From contig NZ_CP165727.1 in NCBI RefSeq assembly GCF_041200175.1, forward strand, positions 3,819,501-3,883,500: DNA of 64,000 bases. Direction: 5' to 3'. Shown here piece after piece: positions 54,732-62,126 of the stretch (position 1 is the stretch's first letter; the number at the start of each line of letters is the position of its first letter). The notes beneath the pieces are model-generated. The model ran no database searches. It saw only the letters and a list, made by a program, of their open reading frames with translations, and was not told the origin of the DNA. A program made the position numbers and the translations under genes. This stretch comes from Streptomyces sp. R33 (GTDB lineage: Bacteria > Actinomycetota > Actinomycetes > Streptomycetales > Streptomycetaceae).

Positions 54732-55570
54732 GCACGGACTTTCAGAGCGGCCGCGTGGCCCTCGGCGCGCGCCTTCGGGAACTGCGTGCCGAGGCCGGCG
54801 TGAACGGGAAGGACTTCGCGGCCCGCCTCGGCTGGCAGCGCTCGAAGGTGTCCCGGCTGGAGAACGGCAAGCAGACCGCGACCGAGGCCGACACCGACGC
54901 ATGGGCCACCGCCGCAGGCGTACCCGAGCAGGCTGCGGACCTGCGCAGCCGGCTGAAAGGCCTGGAGTCCCAGCAGCGCTCTTGGCGCCGCCAGCTGGCC
55001 GCCGGTCACCGGCCGGTCCAGGACCGGTACGTCGTCGAGTACCAGCGCACCGCGACGATGCGCGGCTACGAAGCCACCGTGATCCCGGGCCTGTTCCAGA
55101 CCCCGGACTACGCGCGGCACCTGATCGAGGCCAACACGACCTTGATGCAGTCGCCCCGCGACATCGAGGCCGCTGTCGCTGCCCGCATGCGCCGCCAGGA
55201 GGTGCTGTACGAGCCGGGCAAGCTGTTCCGCGTCCTGGTCTGGGAAGCCGCCCTCCATGTCCTCGTGTGCCCCCGCCACGTCATGACCGGCCAACTCGAC
55301 CGGCTCGTCGGCCTCATCGGCATGAGCACCGTCGAGCTCGGCATCGTTCCGCTCGGCGCCCCGCTCCCGCTCACCCCCAAACACGGGTTCTGGATCTTCG
55401 ATGAGGAGCGCGTCATCGTCGAGACCGTGAACACCGAGCTGTCGTACGACTCGGCCGACGACCTCGCCCTGTACGGCCGGGTGTGGGACGGCCTGAACAC
55501 GGCCGCCGCGTACGGGGCGCAGGCCCACCGCCTGATTGCCCGCGCACGACACCTGATTGCGCCCGCGTGA
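54728..55570 (+). CDS. XRE regulator with DUF5753 (WhiJ/Scr1-type)
   Basis: A 280-residue regulator. An N-terminal XRE HTH (LGARLRELRAEAGVNGKDFA, RSKVSRLENG) is followed by DUF5753 with the typical ATVIPGLFQTPDYARHLI, ARMRRQEVLY and the late FWIFDEERVIVETV. WhiJ paralogues control development and are often paired with small proteins. Coupled to the DUF6879 gene. Confidence 0.88.
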   Translation: MSTDFQSGRVALGARLRELRAEAGVNGKDFAARLGWQRSKVSRLENGKQTATEADTDAWATAAGVPEQAADLRSRLKGLESQQRSWRRQLAAGHRPVQDRYVVEYQRTATMRGYEATVIPGLFQTPDYARHLIEANTTLMQSPRDIEAAVAARMRRQEVLYEPGKLFRVLVWEAALHVLVCPRHVMTGQLDRLVGLIGMSTVELGIVPLGAPLPLTPKHGFWIFDEERVIVETVNTELSYDSADDLALYGRVWDGLNTAAAYGAQAHRLIARARHLIAPA

Positions 55571-55655
55571 GCAACCGGCGCCAACCCGGCCGGGCACCGC
55601 GCAATCCGGCGCAACCGGCCGGACGCTGCCCGGCGCCCGTTCCTACCGTGCGGTC
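55571..55655. promoter_or_regulatory. Gap with 10-bp periodic GCAA/CCAA repeats
   Basis: Gcaaccggcg, ccaacccggc, then gcaatccggc and gcaaccggcc follow in register with 10-bp spacing at 55571-55620. This fits stacked regulator binding upstream of the next gene. Confidence 0.45.
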
Positions 55656-56033
55656 ATGGCGATCGAGCAGAAGGCCAGCCCGGCGGAGTTCCCCGTCCTC
55701 GCCGGCGGCTGGTGCAACTGGCATGACGGGCCCTCGGAAACCGCGCTCGTAGTCCAGTGGGGGGAATCCAACTCCGGCCCCCCGAAGCCGCTGTACGCAT
55801 GCGCGCCGTGCCGGGAGCAGCGCGACCTGACCGTCACGATGCCCGCCCGCTGCCAGGACGCGCCCCTGCCGCACGTGGACGCACTGTCCTGGGAGCAGAT
55901 CCAGGGACGGGCCTGCGTCACCTGCGGTACGGAGCTGAACCTCGCCCGCGTCTGGCGGGAGACCGTTGTCGTCCACCAGGACGGGTACGGTCTGCCCTTC
56001 GACCTCTACGCCTGCTCGCCGAGGCAAGCATGA
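55656..56033 (+). CDS. Hypothetical protein with paired Cys motifs
   Basis: A 125-residue protein. WCNWH, CAPCREQ, CQDAP with H and CVTCG suggest a zinc ribbon. No family recognised. The ATG at 55656 lies after the phased repeats. Its stop overlaps the next ATG (ATGA). Confidence 0.62.
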   Translation: MAIEQKASPAEFPVLAGGWCNWHDGPSETALVVQWGESNSGPPKPLYACAPCREQRDLTVTMPARCQDAPLPHVDALSWEQIQGRACVTCGTELNLARVWRETVVVHQDGYGLPFDLYACSPRQA

Positions 56034-56206
56034 GGGGGCCGATCTACTGGGCCGGCCGACGGACCGTGCAGCCTCGCGAGTGCCCGCACTGCGGCACCGA
56101 GCCGCTACCCCTCGGCGGCCCTGAGGGCGGCGCGGTAGTCCACGCGGACGACTGCCCAAACCGGCGGCCGGGCGAGCCGACGGTGCGCAGAGCGCGGCCG
56201 GAGTGA
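56030..56206 (+). CDS. Small zinc-binding protein
   Basis: A 58-residue protein with RECPHCG then VVHADDCPNRR (C2HC-type set). Coupled (ATGA) to the preceding gene and followed by a terminator. Confidence 0.6.
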   Translation: MRGPIYWAGRRTVQPRECPHCGTEPLPLGGPEGGAVVHADDCPNRRPGEPTVRRARPE

Positions 56207-56261
56207 TCTCCCGGCCTGTCCGTGACCGCGGCGGCGCGGGGCGGCTGGGCCGGGCAGCAGG

Positions 56262-56290
56262 AGGCCCCCGAGACGATGCCTCGGGGGCCT
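56262..56290. terminator. Terminator between convergent transcripts
   Basis: A perfect 11-bp stem (aggcccccgag / ctcgggggcct) with a 7-nt loop and a trailing ttat. It can serve the plus-strand genes and the minus-strand operon that end here. Confidence 0.82.
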
Positions 56291-56316
56291 TTATGCACTT
56301 CGTTGCAGAACCGGGG

Positions 56317-56400
56317 TCAGCAGCCGCAGAAGGGCTTGGTCCACCAGCCGCAGGCCTCGCAGTACTCGGCGGTGAGGCGGGTCAACAGGGCACGGATCAC
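56317..56400 (-). CDS. 27-residue Cys-rich peptide
   Basis: A short frame (MIRALLTRLTAEY, then CEACGWWTKPFCGC) whose GTG overlaps the upstream stop by 4 bp (GTGA), as the other genes of this operon do. GAGGAGG lies 11 bp upstream. Four cysteines fill the last 14 residues, and the N-terminal part is amphipathic. It may be a zinc knuckle, a small effector or a peptide precursor; not recognised. Confidence 0.5.
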   Translation of the reverse strand: MIRALLTRLTAEYCEACGWWTKPFCGC

Positions 56401-56777
56401 GGTCCGTTCACCTCCTCACGCACTACATGAACGGTGCACGTAACCCCTTCTGGGCCCCTCTCGACTCGGTCAACGCGAACGATCTGACCTGCGTAAACGT
56501 CGCCGGAAGGGGTTTCGGAGAGCGGTGGGGGAGTGGCGGACGAATCGGACGCATGCCATGCCGCCCACAGCCACAGCACGGGCACCGCGTAGATGAACTG
56601 CGGAGCGCGGGCGAGCACCGCGGCGTAGAACGACAGCGCCACGATGGGGGCCGCGATACGGACCAGCAGGGCGCCCAGAGTAGGAACGTCGAACCAGCGG
56701 GCGGGCGACTCCAGGAGCAGCCCGGTACCGCGACACAGGCGCCGGCCGACCGCGGCCGCCTGCTCGCTGCCCCTCAC
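56397..56777 (-). CDS. Small membrane protein
   Basis: A 126-residue protein with two hydrophobic helices (about 33-55 and 58-76) and a C-terminal strand-rich tail (DVYAGQIVRVDRVERGPEGV). GTG start overlapping the upstream stop. It recalls the small hydrophobic spread (Spd) proteins of streptomycete plasmids, but homology is not shown. Confidence 0.62.
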   Translation of the reverse strand: MRGSEQAAAVGRRLCRGTGLLLESPARWFDVPTLGALLVRIAAPIVALSFYAAVLARAPQFIYAVPVLWLWAAWHASDSSATPPPLSETPSGDVYAGQIVRVDRVERGPEGVTCTVHVVREEVNGP

Positions 56778-57289
56778 AGCAGGCCGACCACGTAGTCACC
56801 GGCGGCCGAGACGACCGGCGACAGCACGTACCCGGCGACCCCGGCCACGCCGGACGCGAGGCCGAGGCTGATCCCGGAGATCAAGGCGCGCACGATCATC
56901 CAGTTGAAGCCGCGGCGCTTCGTCCAGACCGCGATCAGGACCACGGTGGCGATGATGACGACCGCGTGTCCCCCGTCGGTGAGGACGAGGTTCGAGTGGC
57001 GGGTGACGTTCGGGGTGCCGCCGCCGACGCCGTACGTCAAGGCCGCGTTCCCGATGGCCGAGGACCCCCACAGGGACCAGTCGGCGCCGCCGCCGAGGAG
57101 TCCGCCGGCGGACAGGATCAGCAGCATCCCGTACAGCCACACCAGGAGGAACGGGAGCAGCTTCAGCAGGTGCTTGGGCTTGGCGGCCTGCTTGGCGCCG
57201 GGCCACCAGCGGGTGATCTCCCAGCCGAGGAGGGACAGGCCGACGGTGACGCCGCCGAGGGAGACGACGGCGTACGTAGGAAGGTTCAC
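56774..57289 (-). CDS. Multi-span membrane protein
   Basis: A 171-residue protein with about four helices (VVSLGGVTVGLSLLG, FLLVWLYGMLLILSAGG, VVIIATVVLIAVW, LISGISLGLASGVAGVAGYV). An external loop has GTPNVTRHSNLVL. Position and size again recall Spd-type proteins. Its stop overlaps the following GTG. Confidence 0.65.
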   Translation of the reverse strand: MNLPTYAVVSLGGVTVGLSLLGWEITRWWPGAKQAAKPKHLLKLLPFLLVWLYGMLLILSAGGLLGGGADWSLWGSSAIGNAALTYGVGGGTPNVTRHSNLVLTDGGHAVVIIATVVLIAVWTKRRGFNWMIVRALISGISLGLASGVAGVAGYVLSPVVSAAGDYVVGLL

Positions 57290-57298
57290 GAGGGGTCC

Positions 57299-57457
57299 TC
57301 AGAGGAGGGCCGCGGCGATCGCGGCGAGGAGAACGACGAAGGCGCACGTCCCGAGGGCGGGGGCGGCGTAGAGGTCGCGGGCGCGGGCCGGGCCCGCGAG
57401 GCAGAGCCCCACGAACCCGGCCGCCGCAGACGCGGCGAAGAACACGGTGGGCAGCAC
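57299..57457 (-). CDS. Small membrane protein (52 residues)
   Basis: A two-helix protein (TVFFAASAAAGFVGLCLAG and GTCAFVVLLAAIAAALL). The GTG at 57457 starts 2 bp after the preceding stop. Function unknown. Confidence 0.55.
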   Translation of the reverse strand: MLPTVFFAASAAAGFVGLCLAGPARARDLYAAPALGTCAFVVLLAAIAAALL

Positions 57458-57459
57458 GG

Positions 57460-57735
57460 CTACCGCGCTTCGGGAAGGGCCGTCACACGCCCGGCGGGTG
57501 GCACCGGGGGGCCGTCGTACGAGGGCACTCGGACCGCCATACGCCGAGGTGGGACGCCATCCGGGTAGAGGCCGGACTCCCACACCCACCTGTAGCCGTA
57601 GGCCATGAACGCGACGGCGTAGCGGACCGCGTCGGACGCCGTCATACCGGTCCGCATGATCGTGGCGAGGTCGTCGGACAGGGTCTCGTCGACACGGACG
57701 GACAGGCTCTTACCGGCCTGCGGAGGGGTGCTCAC
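57460..57735 (-). CDS. Ribbon-helix-helix-like protein
   Basis: A 91-residue protein. KSLSVRVDETLSDDLATIMR then GMTASDAVRYAVAFMA has the strand-helix-helix form of RHH proteins, which may regulate DNA processing or the operon. A Pro-rich tail follows. GTG start overlapping the upstream stop by 4 bp. Confidence 0.6.
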   Translation of the reverse strand: MSTPPQAGKSLSVRVDETLSDDLATIMRTGMTASDAVRYAVAFMAYGYRWVWESGLYPDGVPPRRMAVRVPSYDGPPVPPAGRVTALPEAR

Positions 57736-58088
57736 CACGCGCCCCCCGACCGGAGCACGGTCAGCCGGTCGGCAAGCCTGCGGAGCAGAGTCGCCCGGGC
57801 CGCGAGCGCGGCGGCGTACCGTCGCAGCCCATCCGGGTCCAGCGTCACCGCGACCGGGACCAGCTCGACGTAGACGCTCACTGGCACGGGGGTCTCGCCG
57901 TACGGGAACGCGACGAGCTCGGCCACAAGGTCGAGGAGGCCATCCGGCACGTCTAGGGGCGCCGCGTGGTGCAGGTCGGCCCGAACCTCGACCGGCTGCC
58001 CGACGTGGCCGGCGCACCAATCCGGTTCGGGCAGGGTGACGGGGCCGTGGTCGAGGGTGGGCACCGTGACGGTGCGGGCCGCGCTCAC
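57732..58088 (-). CDS. DUF6907-like protein
   Basis: A 118-residue protein. EPDWCAGHVGQPVEVRADLH supplies a Trp-Cys-His cluster, and LDPDGLRRYAAALAARATLL the C-terminal helix, similar to DUF6907. Distantly reminiscent of the 46324 gene. Coupled to both neighbours through GTGA overlaps. Confidence 0.6.
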   Translation of the reverse strand: MSAARTVTVPTLDHGPVTLPEPDWCAGHVGQPVEVRADLHHAAPLDVPDGLLDLVAELVAFPYGETPVPVSVYVELVPVAVTLDPDGLRRYAAALAARATLLRRLADRLTVLRSGGAW

Positions 58089-58360
58089 TGGTCGCCGCCA
58101 GCGGCCTGGCGGAGGGCCTCGGCGTACCGGCCGCGGGTGGTCCCCCGCTCGACCGCGGGGGCGTACTCGAGCAGCTGCTGTTCGGCCTGCTCGGCGCGGG
58201 CGGTTCCGTAGCCGTGTCGGCGGGTGGCGAAGGTGAGGGCCAGGGCCTCGCGGGTGCGGTCCGTCATGGGCTCGGTGGGCCGCTCGGCGGTGAGGCGGGC
58301 CGCGATGGCCAGGAGGAGGACGCGGGCACCCGCGTCGGGCATGGCTGTACGGTCATGCAT
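58085..58360 (-). CDS. First gene of the right-end operon, hypothetical
   Basis: A 91-residue helical protein (ARVLLLAIAARLTAERPTEP, TREALALTFATRRHGYGTAR, then EQAEQQLLEYAPAVERGTTR). No family recognised. The ATG at 58360 has AAGGAG 10 bp upstream, and that site lies in an 8-bp RNA stem (58372-58400), which may restrain translation. Confidence 0.62.
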   Translation of the reverse strand: MHDRTAMPDAGARVLLLAIAARLTAERPTEPMTDRTREALALTFATRRHGYGTARAEQAEQQLLEYAPAVERGTTRGRYAEALRQAAGGDQ

Positions 58361-58371
58361 GGGTCTGGACT

Positions 58372-58400
58372 CCTTGATCAGAAGGAAGTTCGGATCAAGG
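58372..58400 (-). promoter_or_regulatory. Hairpin sequestering the ribosome site of the right-end operon
   Basis: CCTTGATC (58400-58393 on the minus strand) pairs with GATCAAGG (58379-58372), whose AAGG is part of the AAGGAG ribosome site. Confidence 0.5.
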
Positions 58401-58518
58401 CGCCGTTCGGTGGTGACACACCGGGCGGCGCCGTCGTGTCCACAGGGTGTGGACGGGCGACAGGCGGACCGCGCACCCGGCAGGGCACATCGGGGGCACA
58501 ACGCAACGGATAACACTG

Positions 58519-58550
58519 AGAAACGATGACAAACACTGTCAGTAGTTTCT
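58519..58550. repeat. Nested palindrome near attR
   Basis: AGAAAC/GTTTCT arms (58519-58524 and 58545-58550) enclose TGACA/TGTCA arms (58527-58531 and 58537-58541), nearly concentric, in an AT-rich segment upstream of the right-end operon. Likely a protein site in the promoter or in attR. Confidence 0.5.
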
Positions 58551-58578
58551 GCACGTCAGACCCCCTTTCCGAGGCCGA

Positions 58579-58591
58579 GTGCAGGTCAGCG
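58579..58591. repeat. Integrase arm-type site near attR
   Basis: GTGCAGGTCAGCG, perfect reverse complement of 44049-44061, 16 bp inside the attR core. Confidence 0.65.
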
Positions 58592-58607
58592 ATTCAGGCG
58601 GTAAGTA

Positions 58608-58624
58608 CGTGAACTACCGCTGAT
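58608..58624. repeat. attR core
   Basis: CGTGAACTACCGCTGAT, identical to 44026-44042. Confidence 0.88.
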
Positions 58625-58647
58625 CGCGGTCCCCCACCTGCCGTCCG

Positions 58648-58682
58648 GCGGCCCGGCGGTCCTTCCAGGACCGCCGGGCCGC
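58648..58682 (+). terminator. Displaced yajQ terminator
   Basis: A perfect 16-bp stem (gcggcccggcggtcct / aggaccgccgggccgc) with a 3-nt loop just beyond attR. Joined to yajQ across the element it would lie 26 bp past the yajQ stop. Confidence 0.72.
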
Positions 58683-58825
58683 GGCCGTTTCCGGGGGCGT
58701 GCGGATCACGAGCCCGGCGTGCACGGCGCATGCGCCTCAGCGGCCCCCGATGGGCACTTGGGGAGCCCTGCGCGCGCCCACCACTGTGGTGGCCATCATC
58801 ACCGCGGGACAGGGGAGGTTCTCGG

Positions 58826-60253
58826 ATGCCTGGGGTCGACACGTTTCGCGAAGACTTCGGGGCGTCCGTCGTCGTGGCGCTCGTCGCGCTGCCCCTCTGT
58901 GTGGGCGTGGCCGTCGCCTCCGGTGTGCCGGCCGAGCTGGGGATCATCACCGGAGTGGTCGGCGGGCTGGTCACCGGGTGGTTCCGGGGAAGTTCGCTCC
59001 AGGTGAGCGGCCCGGCCGCCGGGCTCACCGTGCTCGTCTACGAGGCGGTGCACACGCACGGTGTCCGCGCGCTCGGGGTCCTGGTGCTGGCCGCCGGGCT
59101 GCTGCAGCTGGGCATGGGGGCGCTGCGGCTCGGGCGGTGGTTCCGGGCGATCTCCGTCGCCGTCGTGCACGGGATGCTGGCCGGGATCGGGCTCGTGCTG
59201 ATCGCGGGGCAGCTGTACGCCGTGGGCGGCGTACCGGCCCCCGGCGGAACCCTGGAGAAGCTGGCCGCGGTGCCGAGGCTGGCCGGGCAGGCCGACTGGT
59301 CCGCCGTGGCACTCGGGGCCGGGACCATCGCCGTCCTCGTGGCCTGGCGCCGGATGCCCGCCCGGCTGCGGCTCGTACCGGGCGCGCTCGTCGGGGTGGC
59401 AGCCGCCACCGCCGTGTCGACGCTGCTGCAGCTGCCCGTCGAGAAGGTGACGGTGGCCGGGGTCCTGGAGGCCGTGGCCACGCCCGGCTGGGGGGACTTC
59501 GGGCTGCTGGCCTCCGGCGGGGCCCTCGGAACCGTGATCGCCCTGGCTCTGATCGCCTCCGCCGAGACCCTGTTCAGCGCGGCGGCCGTGGACCGGATGC
59601 GCGAGGGGACCCGGACCCACTACGACCGGGAGCTCATGGCCCAGGGCGTCGGCAACACCGTCTGCGGACTGCTCGGGGCGCTGCCGATGACCGCCGTGAT
59701 CGTGCGCAGCGCCGCCAACGTGGAGGCAGGGGCCCGCACCCGGGCGTCCCGCATCATGCACGGCGGCTGGCTGCTGCTGTTCGCCGTCGCGCTCCCCCAG
59801 CTGCTCGAAGTGGTGCCGCTCGCCGCGCTGGCCGGGGTACTGCTGCACGCCGGATGGAAGCTGCTGCCGGCCCGGGCCGTCGCCGGCCTGTGGCAGACGC
59901 ACCGGGGCGAGGCGGTGGTGCTGGTGGCGACGGCCTCCGCGGTCGTGGCCACCAACCTCTTCGAAGGAGTGCTGGTCGGGCTGGGCCTGGCCGTGGTCAA
60001 AGCGGCCTGGGAGACCTCCCACGTGCACATCGAGGAGGTGTGGGAGGGCGGGGAGCTGCGCGTCCAGGTCATGGGGAGCGCCAGCTTCCTGCGGCTGCCG
60101 AAGCTGCTCGACGCGCTGGACGCACTGCCCGCCGGACAGCCCGTACGCCTCGACCTGAGCGGGCTGCGCCACCTGGACCACGCCTGCTTGACCGCCCTCC
60201 ACGGGTGGGAGCAGAACCGCGCCCCGCTGGCCGGCCGGGAAGGCGTCATCTAG
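58826..60253 (+). CDS. SulP family anion transporter
   Basis: A 475-residue protein with about 10-12 hydrophobic helices (FGASVVVALVALPLCVGVAV onward), the conserved SGPAAGLTVLV, then SAETLFSAAAVDRM and GLLGALPMTAVIVRSAANVE, all SulP blocks. The C-terminal STAS-like part is short (VQVMGSASFLRLPKLLDALD, LDLSGLRHLDHACLTAL). Start ATG with GGGGAGG. Substrate (sulfate, bicarbonate or other) cannot be fixed. Followed 18 bp later by the permease gene. Confidence 0.88.
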   Translation: MPGVDTFREDFGASVVVALVALPLCVGVAVASGVPAELGIITGVVGGLVTGWFRGSSLQVSGPAAGLTVLVYEAVHTHGVRALGVLVLAAGLLQLGMGALRLGRWFRAISVAVVHGMLAGIGLVLIAGQLYAVGGVPAPGGTLEKLAAVPRLAGQADWSAVALGAGTIAVLVAWRRMPARLRLVPGALVGVAAATAVSTLLQLPVEKVTVAGVLEAVATPGWGDFGLLASGGALGTVIALALIASAETLFSAAAVDRMREGTRTHYDRELMAQGVGNTVCGLLGALPMTAVIVRSAANVEAGARTRASRIMHGGWLLLFAVALPQLLEVVPLAALAGVLLHAGWKLLPARAVAGLWQTHRGEAVVLVATASAVVATNLFEGVLVGLGLAVVKAAWETSHVHIEEVWEGGELRVQVMGSASFLRLPKLLDALDALPAGQPVRLDLSGLRHLDHACLTALHGWEQNRAPLAGREGVI

Positions 60254-60271
60254 GGCGGCTACCCTCCGCCC

Positions 60272-61519
60272 GTGGACAACGAGTTGAAACGGTCGCTGGG
60301 AGTCTTCGACGCGGTGGTCGTCGGGCTCGGGGCGATGGTCGGGGCCGGCATCTTCGCCGCGCTCGCCCCGGCGGCAGCCGCGGCGGGTCCCGCGGGCGGC
60401 GCGCTGCTCGCCGCCCTCGCGGTGGCGGCCTTGATCGCCTACTGCAACGCGCACTCCTCGGCGCGGCTGGCCGCCCGGTATCCGGCCTCCGGCGGGACCT
60501 ACGTGTACGGGCGGGAACGGCTCGGCCCGTTCTGGGGATATCTGGCCGGCTGGGGCTTCGTCATCGGCAAGACCGCCTCGTGTGCCGCGATGGCCCTCAC
60601 CGTGGGGGCCTATGTGTGGCCCGGGCAGCAGCATGCCGTGGCCGTCGCCGCGGTGGTGGCGCTGACCGCCGCGAGCTACGGGGGTCTGCAGAAGTCCGCC
60701 CGGATCGCGCGGGTGATCGTGGCGGTGGTACTGGCCGTGCTGGCCGGGGTCGTGGTGGTGTGCCTGACCTCCGGCGCGGCCGACGCGGGACGGCTCGGCG
60801 GTCTGGCCGGGGGCGGCGCCGGCGGCCTGCTCCAGGCGGCCGGACTGCTGTTCTTCGCCTTTGCGGGATACGCCCGGATCACCACCCTGGGCGAGGAGGT
60901 GCGTGATCCGGAGCGCACGATCCCGCGGGCGGTGCCCCTCGCTCTGGGGATCGCCCTGCTCGTGTACGCCGCGGTGGCGGTGGCAGCGCTGTCGGTGCTG
61001 GGCGCCGACGCCCTGGCGGCTTCGACGGCTCCGCTGGCGGACGCGGTACGGGCGGCCGGGCAGCCCGGAATGACCCCCGTGGTCCGGGTGGGTGCCGCCC
61101 TGGCGGCGCTGGGCTCGCTGCTGGCCCTGGTGCTCGGGGTGTCGCGGACCACCCTGGCGATGGCCCGGGACGGCCATCTCCCCCGCGCGCTGGCGGCCGT
61201 CCATCCACGCCATCAGGTGCCGCACCATGCTGAGCTCGCCGTCGGTGCGGTGGTCGCGGTGCTCGCGGCGACCACCGATCTGCGGGGCGCGATCGGTTTC
61301 TCCTCGTTCGGAGTGCTGGCCTACTACGCGATCGCGAACGCTTCCGCTTGGACTCTCGATTCAGCTGTCAAAGGCCGGGCCGTGGCAGCGGTCGGGCTGT
61401 CCGGCTGTGTCGTGCTGGCCTGTGCGCTGCCCCTCGCGTCGGCGGTCGCGGGGGGTGCCGTGCTGGCCGCGGGCGCGCTGGCCTACGGCCTGCGCAGGCG
61501 GCTCACACGCGGGATCTGA
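60272..61519 (+). CDS. APC family amino-acid permease
   Basis: A 415-residue protein with about 12 helices. The opening VGLGAMVGAGIFAALAPAAA is the APC substrate-binding glycine motif, YPASGGTYVYGRERLGPFWG and FFAFAGYARITTLGEEV are further family blocks. GTG start. Its last 17 bp overlap the next gene convergently. Substrate unknown. Confidence 0.88.
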   Translation: MDNELKRSLGVFDAVVVGLGAMVGAGIFAALAPAAAAAGPAGGALLAALAVAALIAYCNAHSSARLAARYPASGGTYVYGRERLGPFWGYLAGWGFVIGKTASCAAMALTVGAYVWPGQQHAVAVAAVVALTAASYGGLQKSARIARVIVAVVLAVLAGVVVVCLTSGAADAGRLGGLAGGGAGGLLQAAGLLFFAFAGYARITTLGEEVRDPERTIPRAVPLALGIALLVYAAVAVAALSVLGADALAASTAPLADAVRAAGQPGMTPVVRVGAALAALGSLLALVLGVSRTTLAMARDGHLPRALAAVHPRHQVPHHAELAVGAVVAVLAATTDLRGAIGFSSFGVLAYYAIANASAWTLDSAVKGRAVAAVGLSGCVVLACALPLASAVAGGAVLAAGALAYGLRRRLTRGI

Positions 61520-62027
61520 ACTCGGCCCAGGGCGCCAGGTCCAGGTCGTACTCCTCGCCCGCCGCGGAGTCCTCGCAGTACCAGGCGGTGCCGTCGAGCC
61601 AGCCGCGCAGCCAGTCGGCGAGGCTCGGGGTGTCCATGAACCAGGCGAGGTCCGGATCCCCCAGGTTCGGGTCGAACAGCAGCACCTGGGCGGTCTCCGA
61701 GCTGCAGTCGACGCAGACGTACATGCCGCAGCCCCAGTGGGCGATCGGCAGCACCCCGCCGGGCCATTTCCATCCGGATCCGCGCATCGCCCGGTAGGTG
61801 GCGACACCGTCCTTCAGGGGCAGCAGCCCGCACTCCGGGCCGAACCCGCCGTCCCCGACGCGGGTGTAGAGCCCGGCGAGCAGCGGCGGCAGCTCGAAGC
61901 CGAGTATGAGCGCGGCCCGGGCCGGCTCCTCGGCGTCCAGCGGCGCCGGCAGGGGCCTGCCCTGCCCGTCCGCAGCATCCTGCGCGCGGGTGGCGACTTG
62001 CTCCAGCAACTGCTCGGTCTCGTCCAT
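61503..62027 (-). CDS. SUKH / SMI1-KNR4-like protein
   Basis: A 174-residue acidic protein. ELPPLLAGLYTRVGDGGFGP, then GLLPLKDG and LPIAHWGCGMYVCVDCSS are typical of the SUKH superfamily, which includes immunity proteins of bacterial toxins. Start ATG at 62027; an in-frame ATG at 62045 is an alternative and neither has a good ribosome site. No toxin gene lies next to it. Confidence 0.72.
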   Translation of the reverse strand: MDETEQLLEQVATRAQDAADGQGRPLPAPLDAEEPARAALILGFELPPLLAGLYTRVGDGGFGPECGLLPLKDGVATYRAMRGSGWKWPGGVLPIAHWGCGMYVCVDCSSETAQVLLFDPNLGDPDLAWFMDTPSLADWLRGWLDGTAWYCEDSAAGEEYDLDLAPWAEFRSRV

Positions 62028-62126
62028 GCATTCATGGTGACCCATGCCACTGACAATCGCCCTGACCTGCGCCCTCGCCCCGGAACGGACCTCCGGGCGA
62101 GCCGCCTGCGGATGCCGGATCCACCG

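Larger units (their letters stand above)
44026..58624. mobile_element. Integrative element in yajQ (phage-satellite-like or AICE-like), about 14.6 kb
   Basis: The limits are the 17-bp direct repeats 44026-44042 and 58608-58624. The native yajQ terminator-like hairpin (58648-58682) lies beyond the right repeat, as expected if insertion displaced it. Inside are an integrase at the left end, a repressor/Xis switch, a primase-polymerase/helicase fusion, an iteron cluster, a lone tape-measure gene, a WhiJ/Scr1 regulator set and a coupled right-end operon. Capsid, portal, terminase and an FtsK-like transfer ATPase are not seen. Codon use is high-GC like the host, so the element is adapted to streptomycetes. 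Confidence 0.88.

Noticed and set aside
44026..58624. Complete prophage
   Set aside because: No terminase, portal, capsid, tail tube, baseplate or lysis gene could be recognised; only the tape measure is phage-structural.
44026..58624. Typical conjugative AICE of pSAM2 type
   Set aside because: No FtsK/SpoIIIE-like TraB and no RepSA-type protein was recognised; the small membrane proteins alone are not enough.
61503..62027. SUKH protein as part of a toxin-immunity locus
   Set aside because: No toxin or secretion gene lies next to it, so only the family label is supported.
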